From the IMG/VR virus record IMGVR_UViG_3300013006_000024, positions 41,163 to 105,162 of that record: a DNA stretch of 64,000 bases; one strand, written 5' to 3'. The notes below the pieces were generated by a model, which was not told the DNA's origin, ran no database searches, and saw only the letters and a program-made list of their open reading frames with translations. This DNA is from a virus. How positions within the stretch are numbered: the stretch's first letter is position 1; each line of letters starts with the position of its first letter. Both the position numbers and the translations under genes were made by a program. Positions 34,605 through 44,362 of this stretch are shown in pieces.

Positions 34605-35846
34605 GTGAAAATATTCATATCAATTGCATCATATAGAGATCCCGAACTACTGCCTACAATAAGAGATTGTATTGCTAATGCTAAAAAGCCTGAAAATTTA
34701 AGATTTTCTATAGCTTGGCAAAGAGATGAAAAAGAAACATTAGCTGAATTTACTAATGACAAGCGTTTTAAGATTATTGACATACCTTATCAAGAAAGTA
34801 AAGGTACTTGCTGGGCAAGAAGCAGAATTCAGGAAAATTATGATGGTGAGAAATACCATCTTCAGTTAGATAGCCATCATAGATTTATTAAGCACTGGGA
34901 TGCTGAATGCATTCAAATGATTAAAGATTTGCAAGCGAAAGGACATAAGAAACCTTTACTTACAGGCTATATATCAAGCTTTAATCCATCAAATGACCCT
35001 GCTGAGCGTATTAATACTCCGTGGAAAATGAACTTTGATAGGTTTATTCCCGAAGGTGCTGTATTCTTTTTACCTGCATCAATTGATGATTATAAAGACA
35101 GAACTTCACCGGTACCAAGTAGATTTGTTTCCGCGCATTTTATCTTTACTCTAGGTAAATGGATCGAAGAAGTACCTTATGATCCATTTTATTATTTTCA
35201 CGGTGAAGAAATTAACCTTGCTGTACGTTCTTATACATGGGGATATGATTTGTTTCACCCGCATAAAGTTATTGCATGGCACGAATATACTAGAAGAGGA
35301 AGAACTAAGCATTGGGACGATATTAAAGAGTGGGGTGATTTAAATAGTAAATCGCATTCTCGAAATCGCAAGCTTTTTGAAATGGATGGTGAGAAAAAAG
35401 ATATAGACTTCGGTAAATACGATTTCGGTAAAAAGAGATCTGTTGCTGAATACGAAAAATACGCTGGTATATGCTTTAAAAAGAGAGCTGTACAGCGTTA
35501 TACACTCGATAATAACTATCCACCTAATCCAGAGAATGCTAAAATGTCTGCAGATGAGCTCGATAAGTCATTTCTAAAGATATTTAAACATTGTATTGAT
35601 ATTAGATACGAGCAGGTACCTGAAAAAGATTATGATTTCTGGTGTGTAGCGTTTAAAGATAAGCAAGGTAAAGACGTATATCGGAAAGATGCTGATAAGA
35701 GTGAAATTACTGTAATGTTTAATGATCCCGACAAGTATTGTAAGGTATGGAGAACGTTTAACGTTGAAGAACCGCCTCATAGTTGGCTTGTATGGCCGCA
35801 TAGTGTCAGTAAGGGCTGGGCCGATCCAATTACTGGTAATTTGTGA
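34605..35846 (+). CDS. Glycosyltransferase of the GlcNAc-transferase family (PF11397-like)
   Basis: 413 aa. Starts IFISIASYRDPELLPTIRDC, the family hallmark, followed by GTCWARSRI (about 67-75) and HLQLDSHHRF (85-94), where D89-S90-H91 takes the metal-binding DxD role. FVSAHFIFTLGKW and FYYFHGEEINLAVR (196-209) complete the GT-A core. Known eukaryotic members (Skp1 GlcNAc-transferase) add GlcNAc to hydroxyproline. Bacterial and phage members are uncharacterised. The C-terminal 130 residues hold a separate beta-rich domain. First gene of a cluster with its own sigma-70-like promoter. The substrate is unknown; adjacent Thr-Pro fibre stalks are candidates. Confidence 0.75.
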   Translation: MKIFISIASYRDPELLPTIRDCIANAKKPENLRFSIAWQRDEKETLAEFTNDKRFKIIDIPYQESKGTCWARSRIQENYDGEKYHLQLDSHHRFIKHWDAECIQMIKDLQAKGHKKPLLTGYISSFNPSNDPAERINTPWKMNFDRFIPEGAVFFLPASIDDYKDRTSPVPSRFVSAHFIFTLGKWIEEVPYDPFYYFHGEEINLAVRSYTWGYDLFHPHKVIAWHEYTRRGRTKHWDDIKEWGDLNSKSHSRNRKLFEMDGEKKDIDFGKYDFGKKRSVAEYEKYAGICFKKRAVQRYTLDNNYPPNPENAKMSADELDKSFLKIFKHCIDIRYEQVPEKDYDFWCVAFKDKQGKDVYRKDADKSEITVMFNDPDKYCKVWRTFNVEEPPHSWLVWPHSVSKGWADPITGNL

Positions 35847-36817
35847 TGAAAAGAATAGCGTTTCACGATAATAATCTATGTTTGCGTGGAACATCTGTAG
35901 CGTTATATCAGTATGCTAATTATAATGAAAAAATTCTTGGAAACAAAAGCTATATATTGAGCTGCCCTTCGGCAAATCTTGACGCCCTACCTAAATTTAA
36001 ATCGCGCTTTGATGTTAATCTAGCGCATTTTCATGATCATAGTTATTTTTTGAATGAAAATAAAGTAGATTATATTTATGTTATTAAATCAGGCGGCAAT
36101 GATGGCGTTAGTATGAGTCAACCACCTACATTAGTTCATTCTGTATTCGGTTCTAAAGACCACCATGGACATAGATATGCGTATGTATCTGATTGGTTGT
36201 GTAGAGCTATGGGGTATGATATAGAAAAACATTCTGTACCACATATTGCCGAGCCTTTACCTCAACCTACATATTCACTTCGCGAAAAATTAGGTATATC
36301 TTCAAATAAAAGAGTATTCGGCTGCTATGCTGGTACGACTGAATTTAATATTTCCTGGGTACAAGAATTAATATGCAATCTAGCCCCAAAAGCTCCAGAT
36401 CTCGTTTTTATGTTTATGAATATTGAAGATTTTAGATTTAGATGGCCTAATGCACCGGTTACTACTCATAATAATATTATTTTTCTACCAGGTACACACG
36501 ACATGCTTGAAAAATCAGCGTTTGTACATGCATGCGACGCTATGATTCATGCAAGAAGCGGTGGAGAGACTTTTGGTTGTGCTGTTTCTGAGTTTACTAT
36601 GGCAAATAAACCCGTACTAACATATGGTGAATCAGGCGAACGCAGTCATATAGAATTACTAGGAGATAGAGGTATTTTTTATAAGAATCCTGACGAATTA
36701 CATGACATGTTTATCAATCTACCTGAATACATTAAATATGATGATTATTATAAAGCTTATGATTGCTGTAGACCAGAAGTAATAATGGATAAATTTAATA
36801 AGGTATTTTTACAATGA
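35846..36817 (+). CDS. Glycosyltransferase, GT-B fold (GT4-like)
   Basis: 323 aa from the ATG overlapping the previous stop (TGATG). The N-terminal Rossmann-like half begins KRIAFHDNNLCLRGTSVALY. The C-terminal half has LREKLGISSNKRVFGCYAG, MIHARSGGETFGCAVSEF and PVLTYGESGERSHIELLG. E241 and E249 form the E-x7-E motif of GT4-type retaining transferases that bind the nucleotide sugar. The donor and acceptor cannot be told. Translational coupling on both sides (ATGA with the next gene) indicates an operon acting on a common glycan. Confidence 0.72.
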   Translation: MKRIAFHDNNLCLRGTSVALYQYANYNEKILGNKSYILSCPSANLDALPKFKSRFDVNLAHFHDHSYFLNENKVDYIYVIKSGGNDGVSMSQPPTLVHSVFGSKDHHGHRYAYVSDWLCRAMGYDIEKHSVPHIAEPLPQPTYSLREKLGISSNKRVFGCYAGTTEFNISWVQELICNLAPKAPDLVFMFMNIEDFRFRWPNAPVTTHNNIIFLPGTHDMLEKSAFVHACDAMIHARSGGETFGCAVSEFTMANKPVLTYGESGERSHIELLGDRGIFYKNPDELHDMFINLPEYIKYDDYYKAYDCCRPEVIMDKFNKVFLQ

Positions 36818-37638
36818 AATATAATATATTAGTTAGTGCAATTTGCTTTATAAATAGAAAAAAACCAGGTGCAGAAATATACGCTACTTTCGCACGCAGA
36901 TTAATAAACGATGTTATGGTTAAATCACCATATGACGTGAGAATAATTACAAATGAACTTGAACACTTTAAAGAAGATATTCAAAAGTGGGGTGAACGTG
37001 TAATAATTAAGCACGATGATCTATCAAATAATCAAATTTATGTAGGTGCATTTAACCAAATGCTCAAATATAAGACAATGCAAGATGTATCTAAAAAGTA
37101 TGATTGGTTATTATATTTAGATTGTGATGCTGGGTTTACAGATACCTTAAACTCTGCACAAATAGATTCGTTTTTAACTTATGTTGAAGAGCAAGGGTAT
37201 GATATGCTCGGTACACGCACTAATTGTATTGTTAAAAACGAGCTATTAGACCATGAAAGTAAAATAAAAAAATGGGAGCAAGACCCTAGTCAGTATAATC
37301 CAGGTAATTTATTTTCATCTAAGTTTATTTTTTACAAAATGTCGTCAGATAAAGGTCCTTTTGAATGGTTTGATGCGGTGCTACCAAGCGAGCATGTATT
37401 ACTAATTAAAAATAATGAAAAACTTGCTATTATGGCTACCGAATTTGAAAAATTTAATCAAAAGTTTGAAACACAAGTAGATTTGCCATACATTATAACC
37501 TATGATATGGAGGCATTTGAAATAGGGGTTTCTGCTAAACTAGCGGGTTATAATGTAGGAGATTTCGGTAACGACGGTCTTTATCATATTATTAAGGTAG
37601 TTTGTAATCACAATAACTGGGAAAAAGTTAAATATTAA
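36814..37638 (+). CDS. Putative glycosyltransferase, GT-A type
   Basis: 274 aa. NILVSAICFINRKKPGAEIY at the start, then YDWLLYLDCDAGFTD, where D103-C-D105 is a DxD-like metal site at the end of a hydrophobic strand, as in GT-A enzymes. A later DMEAFEIGVSAKLAGYNVG segment resembles the 'E-d-e-g-r----G--v' acceptor end of GT-A proteins. An AAGG about 9 nt upstream and an ATGA overlap give re-initiation from the previous gene. Family assignment is uncertain. Confidence 0.55.
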   Translation: MKYNILVSAICFINRKKPGAEIYATFARRLINDVMVKSPYDVRIITNELEHFKEDIQKWGERVIIKHDDLSNNQIYVGAFNQMLKYKTMQDVSKKYDWLLYLDCDAGFTDTLNSAQIDSFLTYVEEQGYDMLGTRTNCIVKNELLDHESKIKKWEQDPSQYNPGNLFSSKFIFYKMSSDKGPFEWFDAVLPSEHVLLIKNNEKLAIMATEFEKFNQKFETQVDLPYIITYDMEAFEIGVSAKLAGYNVGDFGNDGLYHIIKVVCNHNNWEKVKY

Positions 37639-37641
37639 TTT

Positions 37642-38553
37642 ATGGTATCTGTTAGACTCCGTGCCTCTTGGACGAGTGATGAGGAAATTTTAAAACGCGT
37701 TCTACTTCAGTTTAAAACTTCAGAAGATGACCTTTCAGGTATTAAATTTGTATTAGATGATAGCTATGATATTATAGTGTTTTTTGGTTATATAGTGGGA
37801 GAAATTAAACAAGGAGCTAAAGCTTATGTTTTCCCGCAAGAACCTAGCTGGTCAGGCGGTCATCCCAGATATTTTGATTATAATCCTAATTTAACTGTTT
37901 ACGGGTATGATAAAGCGCTATATTCGCGTCCAGAAGTAATCAAAGAAAGTATGAGTTATATGTTTTATGGTGGTAGAGGACCTACATCAGAAGGATATGA
38001 TCATTGGACGTACGACTTTATTACTAAGTACAATTACGAGAAAACAAAAAATATAAGTTGTATTATATCTACCCTAGGTTCTGATGGCGGTGATAAACCA
38101 TCAGGTTGTTTATACAAAAAAAGAGTAAAATTAGTTGACTGTCTTGTCAATAATGCTAATTTTATTGATATTTATGCGAGAAACGATGAAAGTAGACCGA
38201 ATCTTAAAGGAGACGCTAGATATAAATTCGATGCTTTAAAAGACTACAGATTTTCTATTTGCTGTGAAAACTCTAGAGAGAAAAACTATATTAGTGAAAA
38301 GTTTTTTGATTGTATATTAACAAACACAGTACCTATTTACTACGGGTGTAAGAATGTAGATGATTTATTACCAACAAATTCTTTTATATCTATAGATATA
38401 GATGACCTAGACGGTACATTAACTAAATTAAAATATATTAATGAAAACTGCGATGCTCTTTATAATGAAATGCTGCCTAGTGTAATAAAAGCTAAAGAAA
38501 TTTATTTTAATGAGTTTAATGTTTTAAAAATTATTAAAAAATTAGTATATTGA
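37642..38553 (+). CDS. Alpha-1,3-fucosyltransferase-like enzyme (GT10)
   Basis: 303 aa. The GT10 signature is clear at residues 202-235: YRFSICCENSREKNYISEKF, then FDCILTNTVPIYYG, including the conserved E--N--I-EK core that binds GDP-fucose, followed by PTNSFISID. The N-terminal half (YDIIVFFGY, VFPQEPSW) fits the acceptor domain. Viral and bacterial homologues transfer L-fucose to GlcNAc-containing acceptors. A GlcNAc-transferase homologue opens the same cluster, so a GlcNAc-Fuc motif is possible. No GDP-fucose synthesis genes are visible here. Confidence 0.82.
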   Translation: MVSVRLRASWTSDEEILKRVLLQFKTSEDDLSGIKFVLDDSYDIIVFFGYIVGEIKQGAKAYVFPQEPSWSGGHPRYFDYNPNLTVYGYDKALYSRPEVIKESMSYMFYGGRGPTSEGYDHWTYDFITKYNYEKTKNISCIISTLGSDGGDKPSGCLYKKRVKLVDCLVNNANFIDIYARNDESRPNLKGDARYKFDALKDYRFSICCENSREKNYISEKFFDCILTNTVPIYYGCKNVDDLLPTNSFISIDIDDLDGTLTKLKYINENCDALYNEMLPSVIKAKEIYFNEFNVLKIIKKLVY

Positions 38554-38577
38554 AGCACATTTAAATACAAATATATA
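38550..38577 (+). promoter_or_regulatory. Sigma-70-like promoter
   Basis: TTGAAG (38550-38555), overlapping the GT10 stop, 16-nt spacer, TATATA (38572-38577), 6 nt, ATG 38584. Confidence 0.5.
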
Positions 38578-38583
38578 TTTTAC

Positions 38584-39534
38584 ATGACTAAGGTAATTAT
38601 ACATCAGCCTAAAAACTTTGAAAGTAGATATTACCGCTATTATAATTACCTTTTTGACGGGCTTAGTAAGAAAATTAGTGAAAATTTCGATTGTTTAGAG
38701 GCTAGATATTTTAAGCACGCAAATGAAATTCGATATCCGGTAAAATTAATGTATGATACACCTACTAAGGAACGAGAAACAACACTTTTGCTTGAATGCG
38801 AAATGCTTATTGAAAATTATGATACACATGAAGTAGTAGTATTATCAGTCTCCGACGATTTGACACATGCAATACTTCACAATTACCCAAAAGTGCAGAA
38901 AATATTAATATCACAATATCAAAAGAATAAAATTAGCTCTAATTTATATAGCGGACAAGATTTTAGTAAGTTTTCCCCGTGGGTTTATTTCCCGCAAAAC
39001 ATATATGATTACGATGCATTCTACAATAAAAGAAAAGATATTTCTAATTTTATTGACAAATTTTACTTTAGAGGCACTTCATTAGAAATACGCACAATAT
39101 TAAACGGGTTTAATTCACAGTATTTTGAAGGTGGCTTACCAATTGGAGGTTTTGAAGCATATGCAAATGATATTATTAACTATAAAGCTGCATTTTCCAT
39201 TGCGGGTCGAGGTGAATTTTGTTATAGAGATATAGAAAATATGGCCATGGGTATTCCTATTATTAGATTTGAATATTCACATGAAATGTCACCGCCGCTT
39301 ATACCAAATTTTCATTACATCTCCACACTACGTCCTTTTATTAGTTCTGAACATCAGCTGTCGCCAGAGCATTCACATTTAATAGAGAAAAGATTCCTAG
39401 AAGTAAAAGATGACAAAGACTTTTTAAATTTTATTTCAAAAAATGCTAGGGATTATTATGAAAACTACATTAAATTAGATAAATGTGTTGAACATACATA
39501 TAATTTAACAGGAATAGAACAATGGAAGAAATAG
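38584..39534 (+). CDS. Putative glycosyltransferase (GT90/exostosin-like pattern)
   Basis: 316 aa. No N-terminal signal. The C-terminal half has DKFYFRGTSLEIRTILNGF, INYKAAFSIAGRGEFCYRDI, and ENMAMGIPIIRFEYSHEMSP. The combination FRG...R, 'a-aG-gefc-R--E-mamGiPiir' is that of GT-B enzymes where Arg and Glu contact the nucleotide sugar (CAP10/exostosin-like). I cannot name the family with certainty. It has its own sigma-70-like promoter and its 3' end overlaps the next gene by 13 nt. Confidence 0.5.
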   Translation: MTKVIIHQPKNFESRYYRYYNYLFDGLSKKISENFDCLEARYFKHANEIRYPVKLMYDTPTKERETTLLLECEMLIENYDTHEVVVLSVSDDLTHAILHNYPKVQKILISQYQKNKISSNLYSGQDFSKFSPWVYFPQNIYDYDAFYNKRKDISNFIDKFYFRGTSLEIRTILNGFNSQYFEGGLPIGGFEAYANDIINYKAAFSIAGRGEFCYRDIENMAMGIPIIRFEYSHEMSPPLIPNFHYISTLRPFISSEHQLSPEHSHLIEKRFLEVKDDKDFLNFISKNARDYYENYIKLDKCVEHTYNLTGIEQWKK

Positions 39535-40154
39535 ATAAAAATATAACTAAAAAGGTTAATCTCGAAGCTAATGATGGGCTATCTAGTTATCTCGGATTCG
39601 CTTGTCAGCAACATCATGGTGTATATGAAGTATTTTATAATTTTTTAAATGAAGTAAAACCATCTAACATACTTGAAATTGGAACTGCTCTAGGTGGGTT
39701 TACACAATACTTACACTACGTTAACAAACAAATTAATAATAATTGCAAAATATTAAGTTATGATATTCATGGTCATGACTGGTATAATGATATGATAAAA
39801 GATGGTATTGACGTAAGAGTTGAAAATATTTTTGCCGATGACTTTTCTTCTGTCAAACCGGATGTTATAGATTTTATTAAATCGCCAGGCACAACTATTG
39901 TTTTTTGCGATGGCGGTAGTAAAAAAGATGAATTCAATTTGCTTTCATTTTATCTAAAACCGAGAGATTATATCTTAGCTCATGACTACGGCTTTGATAG
40001 GAGCATTTTTGATCAGCATTGTAACGGTAAGATTTGGAATTGGTGTGAAATTACTGAAAGTGACATTTCACCATCTGTTGTAAAAAATAATTTACAAGAT
40101 TATAGTAATAATATTTTTAATAATGTAGCGTGGACATGTAAGGTTAAAATATGA
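39522..40154 (+). CDS. SAM-dependent methyltransferase (cephalosporin hydroxylase/TylF-like class I)
   Basis: 210 aa. Motif I is ILEIGTALGGFTQYL (about 50-64), the SAM-binding Gly loop. IVFCDGGSKKDEFNLL and YLKPRDYILAHDYG correspond to the family's acidic 'DG-H----v--Dl-----l-pGG--v-hD' strand-loop. Enzymes of this kind O-methylate sugars. It overlaps both neighbours (13 nt and ATGA), so it is tightly coupled to the following three-domain protein. Confidence 0.7.
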   Translation: MEEIDKNITKKVNLEANDGLSSYLGFACQQHHGVYEVFYNFLNEVKPSNILEIGTALGGFTQYLHYVNKQINNNCKILSYDIHGHDWYNDMIKDGIDVRVENIFADDFSSVKPDVIDFIKSPGTTIVFCDGGSKKDEFNLLSFYLKPRDYILAHDYGFDRSIFDQHCNGKIWNWCEITESDISPSVVKNNLQDYSNNIFNNVAWTCKVKI

Positions 40155-42469
40155 GCCTATTTGATAAAATTAAACACTTCGACAATAATAAAAAAGATCC
40201 AAGTATAATTAATGATAGTCAAATTAGTTTTCTTGTCCTATATCTACTTGAAGCTATTAACAATAAAATAGAAGGCGATGTAGTCGAATTAGGATGCTAC
40301 GTAGGTGAGTCAAGCAAATACCTTCAAAAAACAATTGTTGAAACATGTACAGATAAAAAACTATATGTTTACGATTCTTTCGAGGGGCTACCTCCGCTAT
40401 CTAAATATGAAGAAAATACCGGGTGGACAGAAGGCGGGTTAACAACAACAGAAGACGTATTAAAAGAAAATTTTATTAACAACTCCTTACCTATACCTAC
40501 TATTACTAAAGGTTGGTTTAAAGATATCAGAGATGATCAGCTGCCTGAAAAAATATGCTTTGCTTTTTTAGATGGCGATTTTTATGACTCAATTTACGAT
40601 AGTTTAAATAAAGTATACGACAGAGTTTCAGAAGATGGATATATTTTTATTCACGACTACGATAGAGCAGATCTCCCGGGGGTAAAAGCCGCAGTGTTTG
40701 ATTTCTTTAATGAACGTGGATATAAATTTGATATTGTTAAATTATGCGATCAACTAGCCGTTATTCAAAAAAATGCATCTTTAGCTGAAGTTAATATACC
40801 TACATCGCCTTACACTATAGTAACAGGGTTGTGGGATATCGGTAGGGATAAGTTAAGCGAAGGGTGGTCGAGATCTTTTAATCATTACTTAAACAAATTA
40901 GAAGAACTTCTTAAAACAGACTTTAATTTAATTATTTTTGGTGAAAAAGAATTAGAAGAATTTGTCTTTAAGCATCGACAGCATTATAATACACAGTTTA
41001 TAGTTAGAAGTTTAGATTGGATTAAGAATATGCCTTTCTACAATAAAATTCAAGAAATTCGAACTAACCCGGATTGGTATAACCAAGCAGGTTGGTTAAA
41101 AGATTCAACGCAAGCAAAGCTTGAATTATATAACCCGTTGGTTATGTCTAAAGTATTTTTATTAAATGATGCTAGTATAATGGATAAGTTTAATTCTGAA
41201 TATCTATTTTGGCTTGATGCGGGTATTACTAATACCGTTCATCCCGGTTATTTTACTCATGATAAAGTATTAGATAAATTACCTGAATTGCTTGATGATA
41301 AATTTTTATTTGTTAGCTTTCCATACTCTGGTGGCGATGAGATTCATGGGTTTACCCGCACTAAAATGAATGAAATCGCTAACACAAAGAATGTTGAATA
41401 TGTCAATAGAGCAGGGTTCTTTGGCGGTCCGAAATCATCAATAACAAATATTAATAGTATATACTACTCATTATTAAGCGATACCCTACGGCAAGGTTAC
41501 ATGGGAACAGAAGAAAGTATATTTACATTAATGACATATTTGCATCCTCATATGTTTAAGCGGTTTACTATCGAAGACAACGGGCTTTTGGTGACGTTTT
41601 TTGAAAATTTAAAAAATATTAAAGTTGATGAATATAAAGAAAGTATTAAAGTCGAAGATAACTCCACCGGTACAGGTTTGTATGTTATTGGATTTAATTC
41701 GCCTAAACAATTTCAATTATTATGTGAAAGTTATTTAAAGCATCCAGGGTTCATAAGAGAGACTAAAAACTATTTATTGAATAATAGTACCGATTTATCT
41801 CTTAATAATGAGTATATTTCACTTTGTAAGAAATATAATTTTGAGCATATTAAAAAGAATAACATTGGTATATGCGGCGGTCGTCAATTTATTGCTGAGC
41901 ATTTTGAAGCTACTAATTTAAAACACTATTTCTTCTTAGAAGATGATATGACACTAGTAGAAAAACCTGGAACAGTTTGTCGTAACGGTTTGTCTCGCTA
42001 TACACCTAACTTTTTCTATAAAATACATAAAATTATGGAAAAAGAAAATTACGATTTTATAAAATTTTCATATACGGAATTTTTTGGTGACAACGGTACA
42101 CAGTGGGCATGGTATAACGTACCGCAAGTAGTTAGACAGAGATATTGGCCGCATTATTGTAAGCTACCTGAAATCGGAACTGATCCTAATGCACCAAGAA
42201 CACAGTATACCAGTGTTAAAACAATTGATGGGTTAAGTTATTTAGAAGGTGATACATATTATTGTAATTGGCCGCAACTTGTTAATAGAGAAGGTAATAG
42301 AAAAATGTTTTTAAATGTTAAATGGGCTCATCCATTTGAACAAACATGGATGTCACATATGTTTCAATTAACCAAAGATAATAAGTTACGAGGCTCTGTT
42401 CTCTTACTATCTCCCGTTGAGCATAATCGTTTTGATCACTATAATAGCAATTTACGTAAAGAAAGTTAA
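40151..42469 (+). CDS. Three-domain glycan-modifying protein: TylF-like methyltransferase, HtrL/YibB-like, GT-like
   Basis: 772 aa. Residues about 25-215: TylF/MycF-type O-methyltransferase (VVELGCYVGESSKYL, YVYDSFEGLPPLS, FAFLDGDFYDSIYDSL, FIHDYDRADLPG). Residues about 222-470: HtrL/YibB/WlaTC-like domain (TIVTGLWDIGRDKLSEGW, FWLDAGITNTV). Residues about 505-772: a third domain with YFFLEDDMTLVEKP (ED-D near 597-600) resembling a GT-A metal site. Fusion of a sugar methyltransferase with two putative transferases suggests stepwise capping of one glycan. Last enzyme of the cluster; a Thr-Pro fibre gene follows at 42489. Confidence 0.72.
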   Translation: MSLFDKIKHFDNNKKDPSIINDSQISFLVLYLLEAINNKIEGDVVELGCYVGESSKYLQKTIVETCTDKKLYVYDSFEGLPPLSKYEENTGWTEGGLTTTEDVLKENFINNSLPIPTITKGWFKDIRDDQLPEKICFAFLDGDFYDSIYDSLNKVYDRVSEDGYIFIHDYDRADLPGVKAAVFDFFNERGYKFDIVKLCDQLAVIQKNASLAEVNIPTSPYTIVTGLWDIGRDKLSEGWSRSFNHYLNKLEELLKTDFNLIIFGEKELEEFVFKHRQHYNTQFIVRSLDWIKNMPFYNKIQEIRTNPDWYNQAGWLKDSTQAKLELYNPLVMSKVFLLNDASIMDKFNSEYLFWLDAGITNTVHPGYFTHDKVLDKLPELLDDKFLFVSFPYSGGDEIHGFTRTKMNEIANTKNVEYVNRAGFFGGPKSSITNINSIYYSLLSDTLRQGYMGTEESIFTLMTYLHPHMFKRFTIEDNGLLVTFFENLKNIKVDEYKESIKVEDNSTGTGLYVIGFNSPKQFQLLCESYLKHPGFIRETKNYLLNNSTDLSLNNEYISLCKKYNFEHIKKNNIGICGGRQFIAEHFEATNLKHYFFLEDDMTLVEKPGTVCRNGLSRYTPNFFYKIHKIMEKENYDFIKFSYTEFFGDNGTQWAWYNVPQVVRQRYWPHYCKLPEIGTDPNAPRTQYTSVKTIDGLSYLEGDTYYCNWPQLVNREGNRKMFLNVKWAHPFEQTWMSHMFQLTKDNKLRGSVLLLSPVEHNRFDHYNSNLRKES

Positions 42470-42475
42470 TTTTTA

Positions 42476-42483
42476 AGTAAATA
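42476..42483 (+). promoter_or_regulatory. Late promoter octamer
   Basis: AGTAAATA, exactly 5 nt before the GTG at 42489. The ATG two bases earlier is followed directly by a stop, so spacing and frame both select the GTG. It marks the return from early-type to late-type transcription. Confidence 0.55.
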
Positions 42484-42488
42484 ATAAT

Positions 42489-44354
42489 GTGAACTCTGTT
42501 TTATATGGCCTTTCAAGCACTCAAGTACTTCTAAGGCCCTATGTTTTAAATGGTTATCTATTTGAAGACCCAGCTTACGATAATATAGTTTTTACAAATA
42601 TCGCTACTGGCAGTACCTTTTCTGCTACTTCTGGAACCTTTGTTTACCCCGCTTCTTCTTATGGTGGAGCGTTTTTCCCGTGGGGGTACGCTATACAAAA
42701 TACATCATTAAGTGCAGACCTAGGCATATTTAAAGGTAATACTACACTTACTATTACACCGTCCGGGCTTAGTGAACAATATTACCCTATTGTTAAGATA
42801 GTATATGATTTTAATGATAACGACGTTATTACTATTAATAAAAAAATAATACAAAATGATTTCGTTAATATAGTAAGTCTTGATCCGAGCTCACCTAAAG
42901 ATATAAACGTTTCACACACCTATAAGTTAAACAGCTCTGGTATTAACACATATTTTCCTACAGTAACAGTTTTTAACGGTAATCTAGCTTTAAATGTATT
43001 TGAATTAAAATTAACATTATATCCTGCTACTATTTTTGATTTAGATGATTTGCATCTAATTAATTCAAGGCAATTAGATGTTATAGATAATAAATTTAAT
43101 AGCTTAGAAGTATTACAAGTAGAAACACTATCTTCGACTTATTTATCCCATTTTTGTCTAGTAAGCAGTTATCCGGATTTTAATTTAAATAGGGTTGTCT
43201 TTACACCGACACCTACTATTACACCTACAATCACACCTACACCAACGCCGACAGCATCTATTACACCTACTATAACACCAACACAATCTATTACACCCTC
43301 TGTAACGCCGGTTATAACAGTTACACCCACTATTACGCCAACCGTTACACCGACAGCTACAATTACACCTACTTTCACGCCAACTGAAACTGTTACACCT
43401 ACTATAACACCTACAAATACTATTACGCCTACTATAACACCTTCTAATTTTACACCTACACCAACACCTACTATTACACCAACAGAAACGCTAACAGAAA
43501 CACCCACCTTAACGCCTACAGAGACGCTCACACCGACGCCTACAGTTACCCCAACATTTACACCTACTGAAACAGTTACGCCTACGGTAACACCAACGGA
43601 GACAGCTATAGCTTCAACACCTACAATGACAGTAACAAAGACACCTAGACCTACCGTTACACCAACAAACACTGTTACCGTAACTAATTCTGTTACACCA
43701 ACAAATACACCAACAAATACACCAACAAATACACCTACATTAACTCCAACGGTAACACATACAGTAACAATCACACCTACTGAAACTGTTACACCAACTG
43801 TAACCCCGTTTATATACAATGACGAATATCTTATAAATAGTGGTTTTGAAGAACCTAATTTAGGAAGCGATCCAGGACCTCTATATGTTCTAAATCCTGT
43901 AGGTGTGGGAGTGAAATGGGATTTTAGTGGTCGCGCAGGTATTGCAGCTAACGGTAGTGTTTTAGGTGTCACCGGGGCTCAAAATCTAAATCAAAAAGAC
44001 GACACAACAAGTACTTTAGGTCAAGCAGCGTTCTTATCCGGTAATAATGCCTACTTATTATACCCTATATTGGCAGGTTATGTAGATCCTAAAAATCTTA
44101 AAATCGGTTTCCGGTCACAAACAAATAATCCCAGCAGCATGGTATTAAGTGTATCTGCAGTTGTCGACTCTGTTAATTTATATAGTTTAGGTATATTCAC
44201 ACCTACTACTACAAGTACTTGGATAGAACATTTATCACCCTCATATGTAACAATACCGTCAGGTGATAATGTAACGCTATATTTCGAATCTATAACGACT
44301 AATAGTAATGATATATCGTTTATCGATAGTGTGTACATAAGGACTTTATTATAA
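42489..44354 (+). CDS. Tail fibre or adhesin with Thr-Pro stalk and carbohydrate-binding-like tip
   Basis: 621 aa. Residues 1-235: beta-rich domain with a PKD-like stretch ([30 protein letters not shown]). Residues about 239-440: Thr-Pro stalk, more varied than in the 32836 gene and containing [10 protein letters not shown]. Residues about 445-621: a jelly-roll-like tip beginning [10 protein letters not shown], the usual opening of galactose-binding-like domains, and ending [12 protein letters not shown]. Likely a fibre that binds cell-surface glycan. It directly follows the glycan enzymes, mirroring the 32836 gene on the other side. Confidence 0.7.
   Translation: MNSVLYGLSSTQVLLRPYVLNGYLFEDPAYDNIVFTNIATGSTFSATSGTFVYPASSYGGAFFPWGYAIQNTSLSADLGIFKGNTTLTITPSGLSEQYYPIVKIVYDFNDNDVITINKKIIQNDFVNIVSLDPSSPKDINVSHTYKLNSSGINTYFPTVTVFNGNLALNVFELKLTLYPATIFDLDDLHLINSRQLDVIDNKFNSLEVLQVETLSSTYLSHFCLVSSYPDFNLNRVVFTPTPTITPTITPTPTPTASITPTITPTQSITPSVTPVITVTPTITPTVTPTATITPTFTPTETVTPTITPTNTITPTITPSNFTPTPTPTITPTETLTETPTLTPTETLTPTPTVTPTFTPTETVTPTVTPTETAIASTPTMTVTKTPRPTVTPTNTVTVTNSVTPTNTPTNTPTNTPTLTPTVTHTVTITPTETVTPTVTPFIYNDEYLINSGFEEPNLGSDPGPLYVLNPVGVGVKWDFSGRAGIAANGSVLGVTGAQNLNQKDDTTSTLGQAAFLSGNNAYLLYPILAGYVDPKNLKIGFRSQTNNPSSMVLSVSAVVDSVNLYSLGIFTPTTTSTWIEHLSPSYVTIPSGDNVTLYFESITTNSNDISFIDSVYIRTLL
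43203..43808 (+). repeat. Thr-Pro-coding repeat tract
   Basis: About 600 bp of degenerate 12- and 30-bp units coding [16 protein letters not shown]. It includes three 12-bp copies coding NTPT at about 43700-43735. Less perfect at the DNA level than the 51-53 kb tract. Confidence 0.8.
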
Positions 44355-44357
44355 ATA
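44350..44357 (+). promoter_or_regulatory. Late promoter octamer (exact consensus)
   Basis: TATAAATA, exactly 5 nt before the ATG at 44363, overlapping the preceding stop codon. It heads the run 44363-50123. Confidence 0.7.
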
Positions 44358-44362
44358 AATTT

